Source: Nematostella vectensis (taxonomy: Eukaryota; Cnidaria; Anthozoa; Actiniaria; Edwardsiidae). From it: a DNA stretch of 64,000 nucleotides. Below the pieces are notes generated by a model. The model was given only the letters and a program-made list of their open reading frames with translations, made no database searches and was not told where the DNA came from. How positions within the stretch are numbered: position 1 is the stretch's first letter; every line of letters starts with the position of its first letter. The stretch spans positions 250,001-314,000 of the forward strand of contig NC_064038.1 in assembly GCF_932526225.1 (NCBI RefSeq), read 5' to 3'. Shown here in pieces: positions 46,700 through 60,230 of the stretch. Made by a program: the position numbers and the translations under genes.

Positions 46700-48391
46700 G
46701 CGTCATGGCATTGCGCATGTCTGGAGTCAGTGTTTATTGTAGGCTTTCAATTGTCTACACACAGTTGAACTTTAATAGTTGTCAATGCTTTGTTAAAATA
46801 ATATTCGATATTTTACTGAATGTTTATTGACAGTTTGTGGGCATTTCCTTTGAATGCAAGTCTTCCACATGTACCAAAGGCTCATAGGTCAACATTAGAA
46901 TTTGACTGAAATTCATTGTGTCCTGGCCGGAGAGCTATTGCAAAGCTCTTCATCACACTGCACTTTGAAGCATATTCTATGTATGCTTCTTTGTACAAAA
47001 TGTACCCCTCCTAATAGAACATTAAAGATCACATAACTTGTTTACTTCCTCGACTCTATGCTTTTTATTTTTGTTCTCTTACTAGGAAAATATCGAATAC
47101 AAATAATCAGTTAAGCTAGCAAGCTCATTTTGCTAGCTGTATATAATGCATATCAGGCCTGTATCTTTAGTATCCTGGATCAGGTAGACGAACCTATGTC
47201 ACACCACTTTTTTGATGAGTATTATAAAAAAAAATACTAAAAAACGTTATCTTGAACTGTGTAAAAAAAAAAAAAAACAACATAGAAAAAAAAAGGCCAT
47301 TGGCCTGGGATCGAACCCGGCCTAAAGAACAAAACGGAAACCATACATACGGATTACCCAATCGGTATGGCAGCACAAGGCTTTTACGGAAGGCCGTAAA
47401 GAACCCGAAGGCCCCAAGCACCGATATTTCCGGCGAATATGCTGTACAACACTCTTGCAAGGTATTCCAACCCGCGCATTAATGGGGAGGACAATAACCA
47501 GGATCCCAGGCCTGTAATACGGTTACGCCACGCACAGCTCGCTGTGTTATGGGATGAAAAAAAATACAGGTCTATGTGGGCGTTTTGGGTCCCTTGGGGG
47601 CTCGCTATTTCGGCGTGGCATCGTAACGCACGCGAGCGCATTGTCTTTTATTGTGTACAGAATGTCTCTGTCGTTTTTTGCTTTACTTTTAGTTTTGCTT
47701 TATTTTGATTATTATTTTTTTGTCTTTTTATTTATAGTTCTTTGTACAGTATTTGACCATAGCTATGATAACAATTATTCAAAATTATTGTAACCAACTA
47801 TTGTAACCAATTATCGTAAACCAACTTGACTGCAAAACACTATTAGGCATTTCTTTCATGTGACTGCAAAGTTGACATGTCAACATCTAGAGGGGCTTCA
47901 CCCAACAAGGAATCATGGGGGACCATGAAAGCACGGTGTCGCGGAAAATTTTCCTGCCCCATTTATCAGGAACATCTGTGCAGCCGATGCCCTTAGTTGG
48001 ATGGGGTGCACAGTTGCTTTGGGTATCGCCCTGAAGATGGCACAGTGACCATAAGATGTATCTGAATGAAACTGTATACTTATTTCAAATTTTAAAAACA
48101 TGTGAGTGTTACTTACTTTGTTACAGTAGTTCTTTTAAATATTATTATTTAAGTGTATAATTTAGATGAGTAATAAATACTTCTTATTTGTCTCGTAGAG
48201 CTCGTATCGTTCCTCCTAAATAACAAACAAAATAATGTGTGTTATTATCTTGGTGCAAAGGAATCTACAGTAGTTTTGTAATCAAATAATTGTTTTACTA
48301 TTAACACACTTGTTCTTTCAACCAGTTTGTTGGTCTCACAAATAGACTTTTAATAAACTGGTATCCCCCCTATCCACTCAATAAAGGGTCA
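46700..48391 (+). repeat. Unit 28, dimer 2 first half (1692 bp)
   Basis: Has the GTGTTATGGG mark at 47544. Its 3' part carries Q-type marks (TTTATAGTTC, TTTAAGTGT, CCCTATCCAC), unlike units 26 and 30, so it is a mosaic. Private: GGCCGTAAAG near 47392 and TTTTAAATATT near 48133. Confidence 0.97.
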
Positions 48392-50082
48392 GCGTCATGG
48401 CATTGCGCATGTCTGGAGTCAGTGTTTATTGTAGGCTTTCAATTGTCTACACACAGTTGAACTTTAATAGTTGTCAATGCTTTGTTAAAATAATATTCGA
48501 TATTTTACTGAATGTTTATTGACAGTTTGTGGGCATTTCCTTTGAATGCAAGTCTTCCACATGTACCAAAGGCTCATAGGACAACATTAGAATTTGACTG
48601 AAATTCATTGTGTCCTGGCCGGAGAGCTATTGCAAAGCTCTTCATCACACTGCACTTTGAAGCATATTCTATGTATGCTACTTTGTACAAAATGTACCCC
48701 TCCTAATAGAACATTAAAGATCACATAACTTGTTTACTTCCTCGACTCTCTGCTTTTTATTTTTGTTCTCTTACTAGGAAAATATCGAATACAAATAATC
48801 AGTTAAGCTAGCAAGCTCATTTTGCTAGCTGTATATAATGCATATCAGGCCTGTATCTTTAGTATCCTGGATCAGGAAGACGAACCTATGTCACATCATT
48901 TTTTTGATGAGTATTATAAAAAAAAATACTAAAAAAACGTTATCTTGAACTGTGTAAAAAAAAAAAAAAAACAGATAAAAAAAAAAGGCCATTGGCCTGG
49001 GATCGAACCCGGCCTAAAGAACAAAACGGAAACCATACATACGGATTACCCAATCGGTATGGCAGCACAAGGCTTTTACGGAAGGCTGTAAAGAACCCGA
49101 AGGCCCCAAGCACCGATATTTCCGGCGAATATGCTGTACAACACTCTTGCAAGGTATTCCAACCCGCGCATTAATGGGGAGGACAATAACCAGGATCCCA
49201 GGCCTGTAATACGGTTACGCCACGCACAGCTCGCTGAGATATGGGATGAAAAAAATACAGGTCTATGTGGGCGTTTTGGGTCCCTTGGGGGCTCGCTATT
49301 TCGGCGTGGCATCGTAACGCACGCGAGCGCATTGTCTTTTATTGTGTACAGAATGTCTCTGTCGTTTTTTGCTTTACTTTTAGTTTTGCTTTATTTTGAT
49401 TATTATTTTTTTGTCTTTTTATTTATAGTTCTTTGTACAGTATTTGACCATAGCTATGATAACAATTATTCAAAATTATTGTAACCAACTATTGTAACCA
49501 ATTATCGTAAACCAACTTGACTGCAAAACACTATTAGGCATTTCTTTCATGTGACTGCAAAGTTGACATGTCAACATCTAGAGGGGCTTCACCCAACAAG
49601 GAATCATGGGGGACCATGAAAGCACGGTGTCGCGGAAAATTTTCCTGCCCAATTTATCAGGAACATCTGTGCAGCCGATGCCCTTAGTTGGATGGGGTGC
49701 ACAGTTGCTTTGGGTATCGCCCTGAAGATGGCACAGTGACCATAAGATGTATCTGAATGAAACTGTATACTTATTTCAAATTTTAAAAACATGTGAGTGT
49801 TACTTACTTAGTTACAGTAGTTCTTTTGAATATTATTATTTAAGTGTATAATTTAGATGAGTAATAAATACTTCTTATTTGTCTCGTAGAGCTCGTATCG
49901 TTCCTCCTAAATAACAAACAAAATAATGTGTGTTATTATCTTGGTGCAAAGGAATCTACAGTAGTTTTGTAATCAAATAATTGTTTTACTATTAACACAC
50001 TTGTTCTTTCAACCAGTTTGTTGGTCTCACAAATAGACTTTTAATAAACTGGTATCCCCCCTATCCACTCAATAAAGGGTCA
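48392..50082 (+). repeat. Unit 29, dimer 2 second half (1691 bp)
   Basis: Q-type throughout. Private: ATAGGACAACATT near 48577, TGCTACTTTG near 48676 (right arm of the second hairpin, uncompensated; also in unit 32), CTCTCTGC near 48744 and CACATCATTTTTTT near 48891. Confidence 0.97.
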
Positions 50083-51773
50083 GCGTCATGGCATTGCGCA
50101 TGTCTGGAGTCAGTGTTTATTGTAGGCTTTCAATTGTCTACACACAGTTGAACTTTAATAGTTGTCAATGCTTTGTTAAAATAATATTCGATATTTTACT
50201 GAATGTTTATTGACAGTTTGTGGGCATTTCCTTTGAATGCAAGTCTTCCACATGTACCAAAGGCTCATAGGTCAACATTAGAATTTGACTGAAATTCATT
50301 GTGTCCTGGCCGGAGAGCTATTGCAAAGCTCTTCATCACACTGCACTTTGAAGCATATTCTATGTATGCTTCTTTGTACAAAATGTACCCCTCCTAATAG
50401 AACATTAAAGATCACATAACTTGTTTACTTCCTCGACTCTATGCTTTTTATTTTTGTTCTCTTACTAGGAAAATATCGAATACAAATAATCAGTTAAGCT
50501 AGCAAGCTCATTTTGCTAGCTGTATATAATGCATATCAGGCCTGTATCTTTAGTATCCTGGATCAGGTAGACGAACCTATGTCACACCACTTTTTTGATG
50601 AGTATTATAAAAAAAAATACTAAAAAACGTTATCTTGAACTGTGTAAAAAAAAAAAAACAACATAGAAAAAAAAAGGCCATTGGCCTGGGATCGAACCCG
50701 GCCTAAAGAACAAAACGGAAACCATACATACGGATTACCCAATCGGTATGGCAGCACAAGGCTTTTACGGAAGGCTGTAAAGAACCCGAAGGCCCCAAGC
50801 ACCGATATTTCCGGCGAATATGCTGTACAACACTCTTGCAAGGTATTCCAACCCGCGCATTAATGGGGAGGACAATAACCAGGATCCCAGGCCTGTAATA
50901 TGGTTACGCCACGCACAGCTCGCTGTGTTATGGGATGAAAAAAAATACAGGTCTATGTGGGCGTTTTGGGTCCCTTGGGGGCTCGCTATTTCGGCGTGGC
51001 ATCGTAACGCACGCGAGCGCATTGTCTTTTATTGTGTACAGAATGTCTCTGTCGTTTTTTGCTTTACTTTTAGTTTTGCTTTATTTTGATTATTATTTTT
51101 TTGTCTTTTTATTTACAGTTCTTTGTACAGTATTTGACCATAGCTATGATAACAATTATTCAAAATTATTGTAACCAACTATTGTAACCAATTATCGTAA
51201 ACCAACTTGACTGCAAAACACTATTAGGCATTTCTTTCATGTGACTGCAAAGTTGACATGTCAACATCTAGAGGGGCTTCACCCAACAAGGAATCATGGG
51301 GGACCATGAAAGCACGGTGTCGCGGAAAATTTTCCTGCCCCATTTATCAGGAACATCTGTGCAGCCGATGCCCTTAGTTGGATGGGGTGCACAGTTGCTT
51401 TGGGTATCGCCCTGAAGATGGCACAGTGACCATAAGATGTATCTGAATGAAACTGTATACTTATTTCAAATTTTAAAAACATGTGAGTGTTACTTACTTA
51501 GTTACAGTAGTTCTTTTGAATATTATTATTTATGTGTATAATTTAGATGAGTAATAAATACTTCTTATTTGTCTCGTAGAGCTCGTATCGTTCCTCCTAA
51601 ATAACAAACAAAATAATGTGTGTTATTATCTTGGTGCAAAGGAATCTACAGTAGTTTTGTAATCAAATAATTGTTTTACTATTAACACACTTGTTCTTTC
51701 AACCAGTTTGTTGGTCTCACAAATAGACTTTTAATAAACTGGTATCCCCCCCTCTCCACTCAATAAAGGGTCA
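50083..51773 (+). repeat. Unit 30, dimer 3 first half (1691 bp)
   Basis: P-type with GTGTTATGGG at 50925 and TTTATGTGT at its right end. It has a CpG to TpG change at 50901 (AATATGGTTACG). Confidence 0.97.
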
Positions 51774-53465
51774 GCGTCATGGCATTGCGCATGTCTGGAG
51801 TCAGTGTTTATTGTAGGCTTTCAATTGTCTACACACAGTTGAACTTTAATAGTTGTCAATGCTTTGTTAAAATAATATTCGATATTTTACTGAATGTTTA
51901 TTGACAGTTTGTGGGCATTTCCTTTGAATGCAAGTCTTCCACATGTACCAAAGGCTAATAGGTCAACATTAGAATTTGACTGAAATTCATTGTGTCCTGG
52001 CCGGAGAGCTATTGCAAAGCTCTTCATCACACTGCACTTTGAAGCATATTCTATGTATGCTTCTTTGTACAAAATGTACCCCTCCTAATAGAACATCAAA
52101 GATCACATAACTTGTTTACTTCCTCGACTCTGTGCTTTTTATTTTTTGTTCTCTTACTAGGAAAATATCGAATACAAATAATCAGTTAAGCTAGCAAGCT
52201 CATTTTGCTAGCTGTATATAATGCATATCAGGCCTGTATCTTTAGTATCCTGGATCAGGAAGACGAACCTATGTCACATCACTTTTTTGATGAGTATTAT
52301 AAAAAAAAATACTAAAAAAACGTTATCTTGAACTGTGTAAAAAAAAAAAAAAACAGATAAAAAAAAAAAGGCCATTGGCCTGGGATCGAACCCGGCCTAA
52401 AGAACAAAACGGAAACCATACATACGGATTACCCAATCGGTATGGCAGCACAAGGCTTTTACGGAAGGCTGTAAAGAACCCGAAGGCCCCAAGCACCGAT
52501 ATTTCCGGCGAATATGCTGTACAACACTCTTGCAAGGTATTCCAACCCGCGCATTAATGGGGAGGACAATAACCAGGATCCCAGGCCTGTAATACGGTTA
52601 CGCCACGCACAGCTCGCTGAGATATGGGATGAAAAAAATACAGGTCTATGTGGGCGTTTTGGGTCCCTTGGGGGCTCGCTATTTCGGCGTGGCATCGTAA
52701 CGCACGCGAGCGCATTGTCTTTTATTGTGTACAGAATGTCTCTGTCGTTTTTTGCTTTACTTTTAGTTTTGCTTTATTTTGATTATTATTTTTTTGTCTT
52801 TTTATTTATAGTTCTTTGTACAGTATTTGACCATAGCTATGATAACAATTATTCAAAATTATTGTAACCAACTATTGTAACCAATTATCGTAAACCAACT
52901 TGACTGCAAAACACTATTAGGCATTTCTTTCATGTGACTGCAAAGTTGACATGTCAACATCTAGAGGTGCTTCACCCAACAAGGAATCATGGGGGACCAT
53001 GAAAGCACGGTGTCGCGGAAAATTTTCCTGCCCCATTTATCAGGAACATCTGTGCAGCCGATGCCCTTAGTTGGATGGGGTGCACAGTTGCTTTGGGTAT
53101 CGCCCTGAAGATGGCACAGTGACCATAAGATGTATCTGAATGAAACTGTATACTTATTTCAAATTTTAAAAACATGTGAGTGTTACTTACTTTGTTACAG
53201 TAGTTCTTTTGAATATTATTATTTAAGTGTATAATTTAGATGAGTAATAAATACTTCTTATTTGTCTCGTAGAGCTCGTATCGTTCCTCCTAAATAACAA
53301 ACAAAATAATGTGTGTTATTATCTTGGTGCAAAGGAATCTACAGTAGTTTTGTAATCAAATAATTGTTTTACTATTAACACACTTGTTCTTTCAACCAGT
53401 TTGTTGGTCTCACAAATAGACTTTTAATAAACTGGTATCCCCCCTATCCACTCAATAAAGGGTCA
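51774..53465 (+). repeat. Unit 31, dimer 3 second half (1692 bp)
   Basis: Q-type. Shares GGCTAATAGG (A at 51957), AACATCAAAG, CTCTGTGC and TTATTTTTTGTTC with unit 27 at an offset of 6764 bp. CTAGAGGTGC near 52962 is private; TTACTTTGTTACAG near 53186 is shared with unit 28. Confidence 0.97.
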
Positions 53466-55164
53466 GCGTCATGGCATTGCGCATGTCTGGAGTCAGTGTT
53501 TATTGTAGGCTTTCAATTGTCTACACACAGTTGAACTTTAATAGTTGTCAATGCTTTGTTAAAATAATATTCGATATTTTACTGAATGTTTATTGACAGT
53601 TTGTGGGCATTTCCTTTGAATGCAAGTCTTCCACATGTACCAAAGGCTCATAGGTCAACATTAGAATTTGACTGAAATTCATTGTGTCCTGGCCGGAGAG
53701 CTATTGCAAAGCTCTTCATCACACTGCACTTTGAAGCATATTCTATGTATGCTACTTTGTACAAAATGTACCCCTCCTAATAGAACATTAAAGATCACAT
53801 AACTTGTTTACTTCCTCGACTCTATGCTTTTTATTTTTGTTCTCTTACTAGGAAAATATCGAATACAAATAATCAGTTAAGCTAGCAAGCTCATTTTGCT
53901 AGCTGTATATAATGCATATCAGGCCTGTATCTTTAGTATCCTGGATCAGGTAGACGAACCTATGTCACACCACTTTTTTGATGAGTATTATAAAAAAAAA
54001 TACTACAAAACGTTATCTTGAACTGTGTAAAAAACAAAAACAAAAACAAAACATAGAAAAAAAAAGGCCATTGGCCAGGGATCGAACCCGGCCTAAAGAA
54101 CAAAACGGAAACCATACATACGGATTACCCAATCGGTATGGCAGCACAAGGCTTTTACGGAAGGCTGTAAAGAACCCGAAGGCCCCAAGCACCGATATTT
54201 CCGGCGAATATGCTGTACAACACTCTTGCAAGGTATCCCAACCCGCGCATTAATGGGGAGGACAATAACCAGGATCCCAGGCCTGTAATACGGTTACGCC
54301 ACGCACAGCTCGCTGAGATATGGGGTGAAAAAAAATACAGGTCTATGTGGGCGTCTTGGGTCCCTTGGGGGCTCGCTATTTCGGCGTGGCATCGTAACGC
54401 ACGCGAGCGCATTGTCTTTTATTGTGTACAGAATGTCTCTGTCGTTTTTTGCTTTACTTTTAGTTTTGCTTTATTTTTATTATTATTTTTTTGTCTTTTT
54501 ATTTACAGTTCTTTGTACAGTATTTGACCATAGCTATGATAACAATTATTCAAAATTATTGTAACCAACTATTGTAACCAATTATCGTAAACCAACTTGA
54601 CTGCAAAACACTATTAGGCATTTCTTTCATGTGACTGCAAAGTTGACATGTCAACATCTAGAGGGGCTTCACCCAACAAGGAATCATGGGGGACCATGAA
54701 AGCACGGTGTCGCGGAAAATTTTCCTGCCCCATTTATCAGGAACATCTGTGCAGCCGATGCCCTTAGTTGGATGGGGTGCACAGTTGCTTTGGGTATCGC
54801 CCTGAAGATGGCACAGTGACCATAAGATGTATCTGAATGAAACTGTATACTTATTTCAAATTTTAAAAACATGTGAGTGTTACTTACTTAGTTACAGTAG
54901 TTCTTTTGAATATTATTATTTACGTGTATAATTCAGATGAGTAATAAATACTTCTTATTTGTCTCGTAGAGCTCGTATCGTTCCTCCTAAATAACAAACA
55001 AAATAATGTGTGTTATTATCTTGGTGCAAAGGAATCTACAGTAGTTTTGTAATCAAATAATTGTTTTACTATTAACACACTTGTTCTTTCAACCAGTTTG
55101 TTGGTCTCACAAATAGACTTTTAATAAACTGGTATCCCCCCCCTCTCCACTCAATAAAGGGTCA
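53466..55164 (+). repeat. Unit 32 (1699 bp) with AAAAAC-type repeats
   Basis: The A-run is broken into AAAAAC repeats near 54030-54052 and followed by GGCCAGGGATCG. This is the same arrangement as the first half of the duplicated segments of units 21 and 23, but here without duplication. Private transitions cluster in the GC core: TATCCCAACC near 54234, GGGGTGAAA near 54322 and GCGTCTTGGG near 54351. Confidence 0.97.
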
Positions 55165-56852
55165 GCGTCATGGCATTGCGCATGTCTGGAGTCAGTGTTG
55201 ATTGTAGGCTTTCAATTGTCTACACACAGTTGAACTTTAATAGTTGTCAATGCTTTGTTAAAATAATATTCGATATTTTACTGAATGTTTATTGACAGTT
55301 TGTGGGCATTTCCTTTGAATGCAAGTCTTCCACATGTACCAAAGGCTCATAGGTCAACATTAGAATTTGACTGAAATTCATTGTGTCCTGGCCGGAGAGC
55401 TATTGCAAAGCTCTTCATCACACTGCACTTTGAAGCATATTCTATGTATGCTTCTTTGTACAAAATGTACCCCTCCTAATAGAACATTAAAGATCACATA
55501 ACTTGTTTACTTCCTCGACTCTATGCTTTTTATTTTTGTTCTCTTACTAGGAAAATATCGAATACAAATAATCAGTTAAGCTAGCAAGCTCATTTTGCTA
55601 GCTGTATATAATGAATATCAGGCCTGCATCTTTAGTATCCTGGATCAGGTAGACGAACCTATGTCACACCACTTTTTTGATGAGTATTATAAAAAAAATA
55701 CTGAAAAACGTTATCTTGAACTGTGTAAAAAAAAAAAAAACATAGAAAAAAAAAGGCCATTGGCCTGGGATCGAACCCGGCCTAAAGAACAAAACGGAAA
55801 CCATACATACGGATTACCCAATCGGTATGGCAGCACAAGGCTTTTACGGAAGGCTGTAAAGAACCCGAAGGCCCCAAGCACCGATATTTCCGGCGAATAT
55901 GCTGTACAACACTCTTGCAAGGTATTCCAACCCGCGCATTAATGGGGAGGACAATAACCAGGATCCCAGGCCTGTAATACGGTTACGCCACGCACAGCTC
56001 GCTGAGATATGGGATGAAAAAAAATACAGGTCTATGTGGGCGTTTTGGGTACCTTGGGGGCTCGCTATTTCGGCGTGGCATCGTAACGCACGCGAGCGCA
56101 TTGTCTTTTATTGTGTACAGAATGTCTCTGTCGTTTTTTGCTTTACTTTTAGTTTTGCTTTATTTTTATTATTATTTTTTTGTCTTTTTATTTACAGTTC
56201 TTTGTACAGTATTTGACCATAGCTATGATAACAATTATTCAAAATTATTGTAACCAACAATTGTAACCAATTATCGTAAACCAACTTGACTGCAAAACAC
56301 TATTAGGCATTTCTTTCATATGACTGCAAAGTTGACATGTCAACATCTAGAGGGGCTTCACCCAACAAGGAATCATGGGGGACCATGAAAGCACGGTGTC
56401 GCGGAAAATTTTCCTGCCCCATTTATCAGGAACATCTGTGCAGCCGATGCCCTTAGTTGGATGGGGTGCACAGTTGCTTTGGGTATCGCCCTGAAGATGG
56501 CACAATGACCACAAGATGTATCTGAATGAAACTGTATACTTATTTCAAATTTTAAAAACATGTGAGTGTTACTTACTTAGTTACAGTAGTTCTTTTGAAT
56601 ATTGTTATTTACGTGTATAATTTAGATGAGTAATAAATACTTCTTATTTGTCTCGTAGAGCTCGTATCGTTCCTCCTAAATAACAAACAAAATAATGTGT
56701 GTTATTATCTTGGTGCAAAGGAATCTACAGTAGTTTTGTAATCAAATAATTGTTTTACTATTAACACATTTGTTCTTTCAACCAGTTTGTTGGTCTCACA
56801 AATAGACTTTTAATAAACTGGTATCCCCCCCTCTCCACTCAATAAAGGGTCA
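55165..56852 (+). repeat. Unit 33 (1688 bp)
   Basis: CACAATGACC (A at 56505) is shared with unit 36, three units to the right; ATACTGAAAAACG near 55698 is shared with unit 37. Private: GTGTTGATTG near 55195, AATGAATATC near 55611, GGGTACCTTGG near 56047 and CCAACAATTG near 56254. Confidence 0.97.
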
Positions 56853-58541
56853 GCGTCATGGCATTGCGCATGTCTGGAGTCAGTGTTTATTGTAGGCTTT
56901 CAATTGTCTACACACAGTTGAACTTTAATAGTTGTCAATGCTTTGTTAAAATAATATTCGATATTTTACTGAATGTTTATTGACAGTTTGTGGGCATTTC
57001 CTTTGAATGCAAGTCTTCCACATGTACCAAAGTCTTATAGGTCAACATTAGAATTTGACTGAAATTCATTGTGTCCTGGCCGGAGAGCTATTGCTAAGCT
57101 CTTCATCACACTGCACTTTAAAGCATATTCTATGTATGCTTCTTTGTACAAAATGTACCCCTCCTAATAGAACATTAAAGATCACATAACTCGTTTACTT
57201 CCTCGACTCTATGCTTTTTATTTTTGTTCTCATACTAGGAAAATATCGAATACAAATAATCAGTTAAGCTAGCAAGCTCATTTTGCTAGCTGTATATAAT
57301 GCATATCAGGCCTGTATCTTTAGTATCCTGGATCAGGTAGACGAACCTATGTCACACCACTTTTTTGATGAGTATTATAAAAAAATACTAAAAAACGTTA
57401 TCTTGAACTGTGTAAAAAAAAAAAAAAAAAAAGAAAAAAAAAGGCCATTGGCCTGGGATCGAACCCGGCCTAAAGTACAAAACGGAAACCATACATACGG
57501 ATTACCCAATCGGTATGGCAGCACAAGGCTTTTACGGAAGGCTGTAAAGAACCCGAAGGCCCCAAGCACCGATATTTCCGGCGAATATGCTGTACAACAC
57601 TCTTGCAAGGTAGTCCAACCCGCGCATTAATGGGGAGGACAATAACCAGGATCCCAGGCCTGTAATACGGTTACGCCACGCACAGCTCGCTGAGATATGG
57701 GATGAAAAAAAATTCAGGTCTATGTGGGCGTTTTGGGTCCCTTGGGGGCTCGCTATTTCGGCGTGGCATCGTAACGCACGCGAGCGCATTGTCTTTTATT
57801 GTGTACAGAATGTCTCTGTCGTTTTTTGCTTTACTTTTAGTTTTGCTTTATTTTTATTATTATTTTTTTTGTCTTTTTATTTACAGTTATTTGTACAGTA
57901 TTTGACCATAGCTATGATAACAATTATTCAAAATTATTGTAACCAACTATTGTAACCAATTATCGTAAACCAACTTGACTGCAAAACACTATTAGGCATT
58001 TCTTTCATGTGACTGCAAAGTTGACATGTCAACATCTAGAGGGGCTTCACCCAACAAGGAATCATGGGGGACCATGAAAGCACGGTGTCGCGGAAAATTT
58101 TCCTGCCCCATTTATCAGGAACATCTGTGCAGCCGATGCCCTTAGTTGGATGGGGTTCACAGTTGCTTTGGGTATCGCCCTGAAGATAGCACAGTGACCA
58201 CAAGATGTATCTGAATGAAACTGTATACTTTTTTCAAATTTTAAAAACATGTGAGTGTTACTTACTTAGTTACAGTAGTTCTTTTGAATATTATTATTTA
58301 CGTGTATAATTTAGATGAGTAATAAATACTTCCTATTTGTCTCGTAGAGCTCGTATCGTTCCTCCTAAATAACAAACAAAATAATGTGTGTTATTATCTT
58401 GGTGCAAAGGAATCTACAGTAGTTTTGTAATCAAATAATTGTTTTACTATTAACACACTTGTTCTTTCAACCAGTTTGTTGGTCTCACAAATAGACTTTT
58501 AATAAACTGGTATCCCCCCCTCTCCACTCAATAAAGGGTCA
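56853..58541 (+). repeat. Unit 34 (1689 bp)
   Basis: The CATAG that normally splits the A-run is lost, giving GTGT plus a long A-run plus G plus A-run near 57413-57442. This, AAATTCAGG near 57710 and CAGTTATTTG near 57885 are shared with unit 37. Private: AAAGTCTTATAGG near 57030, TTGCTAAGC near 57091, ACTCGTTTAC near 57189 and GGGGTTCACAG near 58153 (breaks an inverted repeat). Confidence 0.97.
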
Positions 58542-60230
58542 GCGTCATGGCATTGCGCATGTCTGGAGTCAGTGTTTATTGTAGGCTTTCAATTGTCTAC
58601 ACACAGTTGAACTTTAATAGTTGTCAATGCTTTGTTAAAATAATATTCGATATTTTACTGAATGTTTATTGACAGTTTGTGGGCATTTCCTTTGAATGCA
58701 AGTCTTCCACATGTACCAAAGGCTCATAGGTCAACATTAGAATTTGACTGAAATTCATTGTGTCCTGGCCGGAGGGCTATTGCAAAGCTCTTTATCACAC
58801 TGCACTTTGAAGCATATTCTATGTATGCTTCTTTGTGCAAAATGTACCCCTCCTAATAGAACATTAAAGATCACATAACTTGTTTACTTCCTCGACTCTA
58901 TGCTTTTTATTTTTGTTCTCTTACTAGGAAAATATCGAATACAAATAATCAGTTAAGCTAGCAAGCTCATTTTGCTAGCTGTATATAATGCATATCAGGC
59001 CTGTATCTTTAGTATCCTTGATCAGGTAGACGAACCTATGTCACACCACTTTTTTGATGAGTATTATAAAAAAAAATACTAAAAAACGTTATCTTGAACT
59101 CTGTAAAAAAAAAAAAAACATAGAAAAAAAAAGGCCATTGGCCTGGGATCGAACCCGGCCTAAAGAAAAAAACGGAAACCATACATACGGATTACCCAAT
59201 CGGTATGGCAGCACAAGGCTTTTACGGAAGGGGGTAAAGAACCCGAAGGCCCCAAGCACCGATATTTCCGGCGAAAATGCTGTACAACACTCTTGCAAGG
59301 TATTCCAACCCGCGCATTAATGGGGAGGACAATAACCAGGATCCCATGCCTGTAATACGGTTACGCCACGCACAGCTCGCTGAGATATGGGATGAAAAAA
59401 AATACAGGTCTATGTGGGCGTTTTGGGTCCCTTGAGGGCTCGCAATTTCGGCGTGGCATCGTAACGCACGCGATCGCATTGTCTTTTATTGTGTACAGAA
59501 TGTCTCTGTCATTTTTTGCTTTACTTTTAGTTTTGCTTTATTTTTATTATTATTTTTTTGTCTTTTTATTTACAGTTCTTTGTACAGTATTTGACCCTAG
59601 CTATGATAACAATTATTCAAAATTATTGTAACCAACTATTGTAACCAATTATCGTAAACCAACTTGACTGCAAAACACTATTAGGCATTTCTTTCATGTG
59701 ACTGCAAAGTTGACATGTCAACATCTAGAGTGGCTTCATCCAACAAGGAATCATGGGGGACCATGAAAGCACGGTGTCGCGGAAAATTTTCCTGTCCCAT
59801 TTATCAGGAACATCTGTGCAGCCGATGCCCTTAGTTGGATGGGGTGCACAGTTGCTTTGGGTATCGCCCTGAAGATGGCACAGTGACCACAAGATGTATC
59901 TGAATGAAACTGTATACTTATTTCAAATTTTAAAAACATGTGAGTGTTACTTACTTAGTTACAGTAGTTCTTTTGAATATTATTATTTACGTGTATAATT
60001 TAGATGAGTAATAAATACTTCTTATTTGTCCCGTAGAGCTCGTATCGTTCCTCCTAAATAACAAACAAAATAATGTGTGTTATTATCTTGGTGCAAAGAA
60101 ATCTACAGTAGTTTTGTAATCAAATAATTGTTTTACTATTAACACACTTGTTCTTTTAACCAGTTTGTTGGTCTCACAAATAGACTTTTAATAAACTGGT
60201 ATCCCCCCCTCTCCACTCAATAAAGGGTCA
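58542..60230 (+). repeat. Unit 35 (1689 bp), many private substitutions
   Basis: GGAAGGGGGTAAAG near 59225, GGCGAAAATGC near 59270, CCCTTGAGGGC near 59429, CGCGATCGC near 59469, TGTCATTTTTTG (CpG to CpA at 59511), GACCCTAGC near 59592, TGTCCCGTAG near 60028 and others make this one of the most diverged units in the window. Confidence 0.97.

Larger units (their letters stand above)
43317..53465 (+). repeat. Three copies of a two-unit higher-order repeat, units 26-31 (3383 bp each)
   Basis: The three dimers start at 43317, 46700 and 50083 and each spans 3383 bp. The first member of each has GTGTTATGGG (44161, 47544, 50925); the second has CAGGAAGACG, CAGATAAAAA and the six-A GATGAAAAAAATAC. 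Confidence 0.9.
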
